Program-made: the position numbers and the translations under genes
Notes under the pieces: generated by a model
Told to the model about the DNA's origin: nothing
Database searches by the model: none
The model's input: only the letters and a program-made list of their open reading frames with translations
Assembly: GCA_011523635.1 (NCBI GenBank)
Contig: WTGI01000043.1
Span: 36,581 to 100,580, forward strand
Source: Acidimicrobiia bacterium
GTDB lineage: Bacteria; Actinomycetota; Acidimicrobiia; Spongiisociales; Spongiisociaceae
Length of the DNA: 64,000 bases
Direction: 5' to 3'
Shown here: one piece after another, positions 42,898 through 52,177 of the stretch
Position numbering within the stretch: the stretch's first letter is position 1
Layout: each line of letters starts with the position of its first letter

Positions 42898-43884
42898 TCA
42901 GTTGACGGCGCCGAAGCCTCCTCCGGTGTGCCAGAAGACGATGTGGTCGTCGGGGCCGAACCGGCCCTTGCGGATCTCGTTCTTCACTCCGTACATGGCC
43001 TTGCCGGTGTAGGTGGTGTCGAAGAGCAAGCCGGTCAGCCGGGTGGCCTCCATCATGGTCTCCACCAGTTCGTCGTTCACCTTGCCGTAGCCGCCGCAGA
43101 GGTAGTCGTCCACGTACCGGAGGTTCGGCTGCGGCATGTCGCCTCCGAAAGTCTCCACCCCGGCCCTCCAGATCCGATCCACCCGTTCGATCAGGTTCTC
43201 GGCCGGCTCCGAGATGCACAGGGCCACGACCGGATTCCGGAAACCGGTGCGGTCGGCGCCCCAGCCGAAGCCGGAAGTGGTGCCGCCCGACGATCCCGTA
43301 TGGAACATGGCCGCCACGTCAGCGCCTATCACCTCGGGGACCTGACCGACGAACTCGCGAAATCCCAGCGACATACCCCACATCCCCAGCTTGTCGGATC
43401 CGCCCTGGGGCATCACCCACGACTTATGGCCCTGCTCGGCCAACTCGGCCGCGTCCGCAGCCATGATCTCGTCCCGGTCGGGCCACTGTGCCTCGGAGAT
43501 GTAACGGATCTCGGCGCCGGCGAGGGTGTCGATCCTCAGGTTGGCCACCGAGACCTCCGGCTCGTTCCCGTCCGGGGTACGGAGCACCAGCTTCACATCG
43601 AGCCCGAACCGGGCGCCGGCCAGGGCGGTGGCCCGGCAGTGGTTGGACTGGTAAGGACCGCAGGTGATCACGGTGTCGCAGCCGGACTCCATCGCCGCGG
43701 CCATGTGGAACTCCAGCTTGCGCACCTTGTTGCCCGACAGGCCGAAGCCGGTCAGATCGTCACGCTTCACCCAGATATGGGGGCCTCCCCACGCCTCCCG
43801 CAAGCGCGGGAAGTATTGGAGCGGCGTGGGCTTGAAGGCGAGTTCTACCTGCGGGATGGACTGGGTTGTGAGCGTGTCGGTCAT
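42898..43884 (-). CDS. D-cysteine desulfhydrase / 1-aminocyclopropane-1-carboxylate deaminase family PLP enzyme
   Basis: The ATG at 43884 gives 328 residues. The tryptophan-synthase-beta fold begins FKPTPLQYFPRLREAWGGPHIWVKRDDLTGFGLSGNKVRKLEFHMAAAM, with the PLP lysine in GNKVRKLE. GPYQSNHCRATALAGARFGL follows (the conserved QSNH). FHTGSSGGTTSGFGWGAD is the phosphate-binding loop, and VFWHTGGGFGAV the C-terminal motif. The enzymes release pyruvate and H2S from D-cysteine, or 2-oxobutyrate and ammonia from ACC. The two activities cannot be separated by eye. Terminates opposite the TPP enzyme with a 200-base gap that holds nothing I recognise. Confidence 0.85.
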   Translation of the reverse strand: MTDTLTTQSIPQVELAFKPTPLQYFPRLREAWGGPHIWVKRDDLTGFGLSGNKVRKLEFHMAAAMESGCDTVITCGPYQSNHCRATALAGARFGLDVKLVLRTPDGNEPEVSVANLRIDTLAGAEIRYISEAQWPDRDEIMAADAAELAEQGHKSWVMPQGGSDKLGMWGMSLGFREFVGQVPEVIGADVAAMFHTGSSGGTTSGFGWGADRTGFRNPVVALCISEPAENLIERVDRIWRAGVETFGGDMPQPNLRYVDDYLCGGYGKVNDELVETMMEATRLTGLLFDTTYTGKAMYGVKNEIRKGRFGPDDHIVFWHTGGGFGAVN

Positions 43885-43980
43885 ACCCTGGATGATACCT
43901 GCCGGCACCATGCATACCTCTCTTTCCCGGCAGGCGTCGGTGATGATCGAACAGCTGCATCTAGGTTCCCAGGACGCGGA

Positions 43981-44008
43981 ACGACCCGCCCCTCAGAGGG
44001 CGGGTCGT
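43981..44008 (-). terminator. Strong hairpin terminator after groEL
   Basis: ACGACCCGCCC and GGGCGGGTCGT form a perfect 11-bp stem with a 6-base loop CTCAGA, 30 bases downstream of the groEL stop. Only a short TT follows on the minus strand. Confidence 0.75.
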
Positions 44009-44038
44009 CCGATGTCTGGTTCGGTCGTCGGAGCGGGA

Positions 44039-46004
<1,966 letters not shown>

Positions 46005-46076
46005 CCGAAGTCCTCCTTGAATAAGGTGGCGTTACGTGCGAGATGCCAACCGGCCGGCCGGGAAAGGCGGACCTGT

Positions 46077-46101
46077 TGGCAATCTCTCCTTACGATTGCC
46101 A
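46077..46101 (-). promoter_or_regulatory. Second palindrome in the groES leader, CIRCE-like geometry
   Basis: TGGCAATC, a 9-base spacer and GATTGCCA form a perfect 8-9-8 inverted repeat, 5 bases from the CIRCE element and inside the transcribed leader. The spacer length equals that of CIRCE but the half-sites differ. It may be an RNA hairpin or the site of another repressor. Confidence 0.5.
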
Positions 46102-46105
46102 GAGG

Positions 46106-46132
46106 TTAGCAGCCCTTGGGGCGGAGTGCTAA
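46106..46132 (-). promoter_or_regulatory. CIRCE operator (HrcA-binding)
   Basis: TTAGCAGCC-N9-GAGTGCTAA compared with the consensus TTAGCACTC-N9-GAGTGCTAA: one half is perfect and the other matches 7 of 9, with the exact 9-base spacer. It overlaps the -10 of the groES promoter. Confidence 0.88.
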
Positions 46133-46155
46133 ACGGGGAAGTGCTGCTCTGCCAA
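46127..46155 (-). promoter_or_regulatory. groES-groEL promoter
   Basis: On the minus strand TTGGCA (46155-46150) is followed after exactly 17 bases by TTAGCA (46132-46127), the latter being part of CIRCE. A bound HrcA would cover the -10. The -35 is close to consensus, the -10 is weak. Confidence 0.6.
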
Positions 46156-46266
46156 AGCGGCGGTGGTGAGTGGCGGGTCCCCGGATCAGCCGCGCCGGAC
46201 GGAAGGATCGGGTGGCTGGGTCGCTGGTGAGTGCAGAATCTATGATGCGGCGTGGCGGAACGGAGA

Positions 46267-47064
46267 TCAACTCCCGCCGGGGCCGACCGGCAGGCAGATC
46301 ATCCGACCGGACTCGGGATCGGTGAAGATCTTCGCTGCCACGCCGAACACCGTCCGCATCAGCTCGACGGTCAGCACGGCGGAGGGCGCACCGTCCGCCA
46401 CGATCCGGCCTTCGTCCACCACGACGACACGGTCCGCATAGTTCGCCGCATGCACGAGATCGTGGAGCACCATCACGACCGTCATGCCGCCGCTCGCGCA
46501 GAGGGACTCAACGAGGTCGAGAACCTCGAACTGGTGCCGGACGTCGAGAAACGTGGTCGGCTCGTCCAGAAGAAGGGTGCCGGCGCCTTGAGCGAGAGCG
46601 AGCGCGATCCAGGCGCGTTGGCGTTCGCCCCCGGAGAGTTCGTCCAAGGGACGCTCCGCGAAGTCGGTCAAACCCGTGAGGTTGAGCGCAGAATCTACGG
46701 CGAGTGTGCCCTCTTCGCCGAGTCGCCCGAAGAGCCCGGTATGGGGGAAGCGACCCAACTCGACGAGTTCGCGAACGGTCAGACCCGGTGGGCTCGATGG
46801 AGATTGCGGAAGGACGGATACGAGGCGGGCGATACCGCGAGATCCGAAGGTCCGGATGTCCAGCCCGTCGAGGAGTACGACACCTTTCCGCGCCGGAAGC
46901 AGCCGGGCCATCGCCCGGATCACCGTGGACTTCCCCGACCCGTTCGGCCCGACAATGGCGGTGATCGTGCCGTGCCGCAGCCTCAGGTCGAGGCCATCGA
47001 GCACCACCCGTTTCCCGTAGCCGGCGCTGACCTGTGCCAGCCTGATGGGTTCGACGTCGTTCAT
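46267..47064 (-). CDS. FecE-type ABC importer ATP-binding protein
   Basis: A 265-residue ATPase with Walker A GPNGSGKST (residues 39-47), Q-loop SVLPQSPSSPPGLTVRELVELGRFPH, signature LSGGERQR, Walker B GTLLLDEPT and switch histidine VLHDLVHAANYADRVVVVDEGRIV. The LGRxPH motif is typical of ATPases for siderophores, heme or cobalamin. It forms the cytoplasmic motor of the importer with the two permeases just upstream, to which it is joined by an ATGA overlap. Last gene of the operon. Confidence 0.93.
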   Translation of the reverse strand: MNDVEPIRLAQVSAGYGKRVVLDGLDLRLRHGTITAIVGPNGSGKSTVIRAMARLLPARKGVVLLDGLDIRTFGSRGIARLVSVLPQSPSSPPGLTVRELVELGRFPHTGLFGRLGEEGTLAVDSALNLTGLTDFAERPLDELSGGERQRAWIALALAQGAGTLLLDEPTTFLDVRHQFEVLDLVESLCASGGMTVVMVLHDLVHAANYADRVVVVDEGRIVADGAPSAVLTVELMRTVFGVAAKIFTDPESGRMICLPVGPGGS

Positions 47065-48086
47065 CTGGTGCTCCGCCGGATAAGAAAGATGAGCAGTGGC
47101 GCCCCGAAGACGGCCAACACGGCCCCGACGGGAAGCCCCACACGGTACGCCGACGAGGGAATCGGCGGCCTGATGGAGAACGATTGGGCGACGAGGTCAG
47201 CCGCCAGCAGGAGGACGCAGCCGATTAGGGCGGCCAGGGGCAGGACGCGACGCGCGTCGGCGCCGACGATGGCCCGGGCGGCGTTCGGCGCCATCAGGCC
47301 GACGAATGCGATAGCTCCGGAGACACTCACGGCCCCGGCGGCCAAGACCGCGGCCAGCCCGAATAGGGCGACTCGAGCAGGCTGCAACGGGAGGCCGAGA
47401 GCGCGCCCTGATTCGTCGTCAAGCTGGAGGAGGTTGGCGGCGCGGGCAGCAAGCAATCCCGCTGCGATGCCGACAGCGGCCCACGGCAGGGCCAGCCAGA
47501 CGTCGTCCCAGACGCGGCCGTGCAGCGACCCGATGAGCCAGGAGAGGATGTTCCCGAGCGCGTAATTGGAGCGCAGCATGACGATCGCGGTCAGCGATCC
47601 GAGGATCGCGTTGACGATTACCGCCGTAAGGATCAGTCGTAAGGGATCGATGCCTCCGCGCGTCGAACTCACGAAGAGCACCAGTATCCCCCCGGCCAGG
47701 GCGCCGAGGAGCACGATGAACGGAAGCAACCGGCCGGGTTGAGGCAGGCCCCACGTCCCGGCGAGGAAGAGGACGGCAAGGAGAATTCCCCCCGTGGAGA
47801 CGCCTGTGAGCCCGGGCTCGGCGAGGCGATTGCGCATGACGACCTGCAGCAACGCCCCTGATAGGCCCAGCATGCAACCCACCAGGAGCCCGAGGATGGC
47901 GCGAGGCATCCGCAGATCCCAGACGATCGTCCGGTCCGTGGATTCCGTCAATCCGTCCACCAGGGCCCCGATGACACGATCCGGTGGGATCCAGACAGTA
48001 CCCAGTCCGAGGTGGAGGATGAAGAGGGCGACAGCCGCCATGCCTGCCACCAGCACGAGGGCCACGAACGAACGCGTCGATGTCAC
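47061..48086 (-). CDS. FecCD-family permease (second)
   Basis: The GTG at 48086 (overlapping the previous stop as GTGA) gives 341 residues; the track start at 48524 lies in the neighbouring gene. The roughly ten-helix FecCD layout contains LRMPRAILGLLVGCMLGLSGALLQVVMRNRLAEPGLTGVSTGG, WLIGSLHGRVWDDV and AGAVSVSGAIAFVGLMAPNAARAIVGADAR, the coupling-helix region. In type II importers two such subunits form the channel. It is encoded between the other permease and the ATPase. Confidence 0.92.
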   Translation of the reverse strand: MTSTRSFVALVLVAGMAAVALFILHLGLGTVWIPPDRVIGALVDGLTESTDRTIVWDLRMPRAILGLLVGCMLGLSGALLQVVMRNRLAEPGLTGVSTGGILLAVLFLAGTWGLPQPGRLLPFIVLLGALAGGILVLFVSSTRGGIDPLRLILTAVIVNAILGSLTAIVMLRSNYALGNILSWLIGSLHGRVWDDVWLALPWAAVGIAAGLLAARAANLLQLDDESGRALGLPLQPARVALFGLAAVLAAGAVSVSGAIAFVGLMAPNAARAIVGADARRVLPLAALIGCVLLLAADLVAQSFSIRPPIPSSAYRVGLPVGAVLAVFGAPLLIFLIRRSTR

Positions 48087-49123
48087 GAGCGCTTCAGTCC
48101 CAGATTCTTGCGGCGGAGGAGCACGAGGATCATCGGGGCGGCCAGGAGGGTCGTGCACAGGCCCACCGGAATCTCGCCCGGATAGATAACGACCTTGGCA
48201 AGTACGTCGGACGCCAGCAGCAGGAGCGCTCCGATCACCGTCGCCACCGGAAAGAGAAGTCTCGCATCCGGCCGTTTGACTAGCAGCCGAGCGATGTGTG
48301 GCGTCAGAAGCCCCACCCAGGCGATGGGCCCGGCGACCGCCACGATGCTCCCGACGAGCAGCGCGGCCAGTGCTACGAAGACGCCGCGCATGCGCCTTGC
48401 CGGCATCCCGAGCGATGAGGTGACATCCTCGTCCAACTGGAGCACGTTGGCGCCTCGAGCCAGGAGGAAGGCTACGGGAATCCCCGCGAGCACCCACGGC
48501 CACACGAGCCGGACATGATCCCATGTCCTACCCGAGAGGTTGCCGACCGTGAAAAGGAAGAAGACCCGCACGGCGCCGGATGAGGCGGCGAGGCCGATTA
48601 TCGCGAGGATGATCCCATGGAGGAGCGCGGCGACAGCGACGCCGGTCAGCGCGGCTTGAATCGGTGTTCGCGCCCCCCGCGAGGCCACGAGGACGATCAG
48701 GCCGCCGCCGAGTCCCCCGGCAAGAGCCACGATCGGATGAAGCGCGAACAAGACCGGGGCGTTCAGCAGCAGGATGATTGCCATTGCCAGCGATGCTCCG
48801 GCCGACACGCCGAGCAGCCCCGGCGAGGCCAGCGGATTCCTGAGAACGACCTGAAGGATTGCCCCGGAGAGCCCGAGCGCCGCGCCGGCCAGCAGCGCCA
48901 GGATCAGCCGGGGCAGCCCCAGCTCGCGGACCACGAGCCGTTCGATCCGGCCGCCGGACTCGCCCAGCAAGATGCCGGGAAGTTGCCCGGGCGCCACTCT
49001 CGGCTCGACCGTGCTCAGATGGATTACGGCCAGGGCGGCAAGTGCCGCGAGGATCGCGGCGGCGACGATTACCCGAGTCCAGGACCAGCCCGGAGCCGCC
49101 GCCGCGCCCGGGGGTGCGCTCAA
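48083..49123 (-). CDS. FecCD-family permease (first)
   Basis: A 346-residue membrane protein with the BtuC/FecCD pattern: LPRLILALLAGAALGLSGAILQVVLRNPLASPGLLGVSAGASLA, FLFTVGNLSGRTWDHVRL, and VAGPIAWVGLLTPHIARLLVKRPDARLLFPV. The pair of permeases is diverged and presumably forms a heterodimer. The start overlaps the stop of the substrate-binding protein by ATGA. Together the four genes (binding protein, two permeases, ATPase) form one coupled operon. Confidence 0.93.
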   Translation of the reverse strand: MSAPPGAAAAPGWSWTRVIVAAAILAALAALAVIHLSTVEPRVAPGQLPGILLGESGGRIERLVVRELGLPRLILALLAGAALGLSGAILQVVLRNPLASPGLLGVSAGASLAMAIILLLNAPVLFALHPIVALAGGLGGGLIVLVASRGARTPIQAALTGVAVAALLHGIILAIIGLAASSGAVRVFFLFTVGNLSGRTWDHVRLVWPWVLAGIPVAFLLARGANVLQLDEDVTSSLGMPARRMRGVFVALAALLVGSIVAVAGPIAWVGLLTPHIARLLVKRPDARLLFPVATVIGALLLLASDVLAKVVIYPGEIPVGLCTTLLAAPMILVLLRRKNLGLKRS

Positions 49124-50328
49124 GGCAGAGGAGCCGGGAAGTCCTCCGGGTAGATCTTCGGCATCGCCTCGTCGAGCACGAAGTTGGTGCCGTTAATGCC
49201 ACGGGATGTGCCCCAGATAAAGAAGTCCACCTCGTGTACCTCGCCGTTCTGGACCGCTACGAGCTCTCTCCAGATCACATGGTCAACGAGTTGCTCGGAC
49301 ACCGGTTCCGGGGGTGTAGGCCCGAATCCGTACGTCTGGACGAAGATGACGTCGGGGTCGATACCCAGCAACTGCTCCACAGAGAAGCTCGGGAACGGCT
49401 GGTGGATGTCACAGCCGGAGAACTCCGGGGCGTAGACCGCTGCATGGGCCAGCGCATCGACGGCCGGCGTACACACAGTGTCGGCCCCGATGTTCACGTC
49501 GGACCCGTACACGACCATGACGGACCTCTTGGTGGTGACTCCCGCAACATACTGCTCGAGCCGGGACTCGAATGCTGCCACCGCGTCCTCGGCCTCGTGT
49601 TCCATTCCGAGGAGGATTCCGATCTCGACGACATGCGCGAGCATCCCCTCGACACCGACCGGGTTGACGATGAATAGCGGTGCGATGCTCTCGAGTGCGG
49701 CGCGCAGGCCGTCGTGAACGCCGCCGAGCCCGATGACTATGTCGGGGTTCGCCGCAGCGATGTCTTCCAGGCTTGGCTCGAAGAAGGAACCGCTGACGGG
49801 ACCGATTTCGTTCTCGTCCGGTCCCCAGTAGGCCGGATCCCGGTGGAGCAAGTCATTCGCAGCCACGGGCTTGACACCTAGCACGAACATCGTGTCCACG
49901 CAGAGCCCTGTGAGGCAGACAACCCGGACCGCCGGCGCTTCCAGCGTGACCATCGCACCCGTAGCATCCTCGACGCTGGGCGGAGCCGCGGCATCGTCCT
50001 CGTGCTCGTGCTCGTGCTCGTCATCCTCGTGTTCGTGCTCGTCGTCTTCGTGCTCGTGGTGGTCGTCTTCGTGCTCGTCCTCGTCGTCTTCGTGTTCGTG
50101 GTGGTCGTCTTCGTCGTCGTGGTCGTGGTCGTGGGTTGTCGGGGGTGCGGAGGTGGTGGTTGTGGCCGAGGTGGTGGTTGTGGCCTCGGCCATCACGGTG
50201 GTGGCCACCGTGTCGTCGCTCGCTTCGTCTCCGCCACATGCCGCTGCTACCAACACCAGCGCCAGCATCGCGGCGGCGGTCCGGGCTATCCGACCGGGCC
50301 TGGCCCTGGGTACCTGGACACGCAACAT
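49120..50328 (-). CDS. FecB/BtuF-like substrate-binding lipoprotein with a His/Asp/Glu-rich segment
   Basis: The ATG at 50328 follows GAAGGAGAG and gives 402 residues. A lipoprotein signal (RTAAAMLALVLVAAAC, Cys31) anchors it outside. After a Thr/Ser linker comes a low-complexity metal-binding-like segment at residues about 66-112 built of His, Asp and Glu (HDHDHDDEDDHHEHED type). The periplasmic-binding fold follows: VRVVCLTGLCVDTMFVLGVKPVAANDLL, NPDIVIGLGGVHDG, VGVEGMLAHVVEIGILLGMEHEAEDAV and DPDVIFVQTYGFG. His-rich loops are known in zinc-binding ZnuA proteins but are unusual in this iron-siderophore/cobalamin class. The cargo is probably a metal complex; which metal is open. Confidence 0.85.
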   Translation of the reverse strand: MLRVQVPRARPGRIARTAAAMLALVLVAAACGGDEASDDTVATTVMAEATTTTSATTTTSAPPTTHDHDHDDEDDHHEHEDDEDEHEDDHHEHEDDEHEHEDDEHEHEHEDDAAAPPSVEDATGAMVTLEAPAVRVVCLTGLCVDTMFVLGVKPVAANDLLHRDPAYWGPDENEIGPVSGSFFEPSLEDIAAANPDIVIGLGGVHDGLRAALESIAPLFIVNPVGVEGMLAHVVEIGILLGMEHEAEDAVAAFESRLEQYVAGVTTKRSVMVVYGSDVNIGADTVCTPAVDALAHAAVYAPEFSGCDIHQPFPSFSVEQLLGIDPDVIFVQTYGFGPTPPEPVSEQLVDHVIWRELVAVQNGEVHEVDFFIWGTSRGINGTNFVLDEAMPKIYPEDFPAPLP

Positions 50329-50368
50329 TCCGACTCTCCTTCTCCGGGGTTTCTCCTTCTCCCGAGTA

Positions 50369-50397
50369 CAATAATGAGACTGATTCTCATTATCAAT
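50369..50397 (-). promoter_or_regulatory. Fur-superfamily-like palindrome inside a divergent promoter
   Basis: ATAATGAGA-CTGAT-TCTCATTAT at 50372-50394 is a perfect 9-5-9 inverted repeat resembling Fur/Zur boxes. On the minus strand TTGATA (50397-50392) and TATTGT (50374-50369) are 17 bases apart, so the palindrome lies within the promoter of the lipoprotein operon and would block it when bound. It also lies upstream of the divergent exporter-type genes. Iron versus zinc response cannot be decided by eye. Confidence 0.75.
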
Positions 50398-50440
50398 CCA
50401 GCCCGCGCCCGTGCGGGCAACGGAGGCGCGAAGACCGCAC

Positions 50441-52177
50441 ATGATGATTCACCGGCGAATCGTGGGACTGACTGTTGGCGTGCGCCCGCTCCTGGGCCTC
50501 TCCATCGCGCTTGGCCTTGCCGTCTCCGCGACCTGGGTTGCCCAGGGCGTGCTCATCGCGCTCGTCGTGCGGCGAATCCTCGACGGCGGTGGCTGGACTG
50601 CGATCGCTGGTTCCGTTGCTGCCGTCGCCAGCCTGACCCTGCTTCGCGCCGCACTGATATTCGCCCGCGAAGTCCTGGCAAAGAAGGTCTCAGCCGTCGT
50701 CAAGACCAAGCTGCGCCTCCGGCTGTTCGCTCAGTTGCTCCTGCTCGGACCCGGTTACCTGGAGCACACGGAGACGGGCAAGGTGCAAGCGACGCTGGTC
50801 GATGGTGTCGAGGCACTCGAGTCGTATGTCGGCTACTACCTGCCCCATGCGGTGGTGTCGGTCGTCGTTCCGATCTGCATCGTCGTGGTCATCCTGGCTC
50901 TCGATCCCCTCATCGGCGTTGTCGTCCTGGCCTTCGCGCTGGCCGTGCCGCTCATCCCCCGGATCTGGGACCGCATCCTCGGCGAGTACGGCCAGCGACA
51001 CTGGGCCGCGTACTCGTCGCTGGATGCGCAGTTTGTCGACTCCATGCAGGGCATGGTCACGCTGAAGGCGCTGAACGCGAGCGAGCGGCGAGGAGACCAG
51101 CTCCGCGCTGCGAGCCAGGCGCTCTACCGAGCCACAATGGCCCAGCTCTCGATCTCGATGATCCGGAACGGACTGGTCGGATTCGCGATGAGCGCAGGCG
51201 TGGCGCTCGCCGTCGGCATCGGAAGTTTCCAGGTCGTTGCCGGCGACCTGGGCATCGCCGCGCTGCTGATCATCCTCTTCCTCTCGGCCGAGTGCTTTCG
51301 ACCGCTCGTCGAACTGGACGCCTACTGGCATGCCGGCTACATGGGCATTTCGGCTTCGACGGGCATATTCGAACTGCTCGATACCGAACCCGGGATTCGT
51401 GACGCGGCCGCCGGGAGGACCGCCACCGCCACATCACCCGGCGGAACGATCGCCCTCCACGGCGTCACGTTTCGCTACTCGAGTGACGCCCGCCCGGCCC
51501 TAGAGGATGTCTCCCTGGAGATTCGCGAGGGCGAGACGGTCGCGATCGTCGGTAGCTCCGGCGCTGGCAAGACCACGGTGGCTTCACTCCTGCTCCGGTT
51601 CTTCGATCCGCAGGAGGGCCGGCTGACGTTCGGCGAGACGGACTTCCGCGACATCCCCCTGGACGACCTGCGGCGGTCCATCGGCTACGTCTCCCAGGAC
51701 ACGTACCTCTTCCACGGGACCATCGAGGACAACCTCCGGATCGGCCGGGACGACGCCACACCGGAGGCAATCCGGGATGCCGCCGGGAAGGCGAACATCC
51801 ACGCATTCATCCAGTCGCTTCCGAGCGGCTACCACACCGTGGTGGGCGAGCGCGGCGCGAAGCTGTCGGGCGGTGAACGCCAGCGCATCGCCATCGCCCG
51901 CGCCCTCCTGAAGGATGCGCCGGTTCTCATCCTCGATGAGGCCACCTCGAACCTCGACGGCGCCAACGAGGCGGCGATCCGGGAGGCACTCGGCCTCCTC
52001 ACGCGAGGGCGGACCACCATCATCATCGCCCATCGCCTCTCGTCAGTCGTCAACGCGGACCGCATCGTGGCGCTAGACAACGGCCGGGTCGCTGAGTCGG
52101 GCCGGCACGGGGATCTCGTGTTGCGCGGTGGCCACTACGCGGAACTGGTTCGCGCCCAGCGGGAAGGCGCCTCATGA
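50441..52177 (+). CDS. ABC exporter-type half-transporter (fused membrane and ATPase domains), first of pair
   Basis: About 578 residues from the ATG at 50441 (a GTG at 50411 is possible). Six transmembrane segments fill residues 1-300, including GLSIALGLAVSATWVAQGVLIALVV. The nucleotide-binding domain has Walker A VGSSGAGKTT, YVSQDTYLFHGTIEDNLRIGR, signature LSGGERQR, Walker B VLILDEATSNLD and HRLSSVVNAD. The layout resembles CydD and the IrtA/IrtB siderophore transporters. It overlaps the second half-transporter by ATGA, so they probably form a heterodimer. The divergent metal-type operator supports a metal or metallophore role. Confidence 0.88.
   Translation: MMIHRRIVGLTVGVRPLLGLSIALGLAVSATWVAQGVLIALVVRRILDGGGWTAIAGSVAAVASLTLLRAALIFAREVLAKKVSAVVKTKLRLRLFAQLLLLGPGYLEHTETGKVQATLVDGVEALESYVGYYLPHAVVSVVVPICIVVVILALDPLIGVVVLAFALAVPLIPRIWDRILGEYGQRHWAAYSSLDAQFVDSMQGMVTLKALNASERRGDQLRAASQALYRATMAQLSISMIRNGLVGFAMSAGVALAVGIGSFQVVAGDLGIAALLIILFLSAECFRPLVELDAYWHAGYMGISASTGIFELLDTEPGIRDAAAGRTATATSPGGTIALHGVTFRYSSDARPALEDVSLEIREGETVAIVGSSGAGKTTVASLLLRFFDPQEGRLTFGETDFRDIPLDDLRRSIGYVSQDTYLFHGTIEDNLRIGRDDATPEAIRDAAGKANIHAFIQSLPSGYHTVVGERGAKLSGGERQRIAIARALLKDAPVLILDEATSNLDGANEAAIREALGLLTRGRTTIIIAHRLSSVVNADRIVALDNGRVAESGRHGDLVLRGGHYAELVRAQREGAS

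Noticed and set aside
49871-51402. Plus-strand ORFs rich in Val/Leu or Ser/Cys (167 and 466 residues) opposite the His-rich lipoprotein
   Set aside because: They are translations of the low-complexity tract on the other strand and of alternate frames of the ABC transporter.
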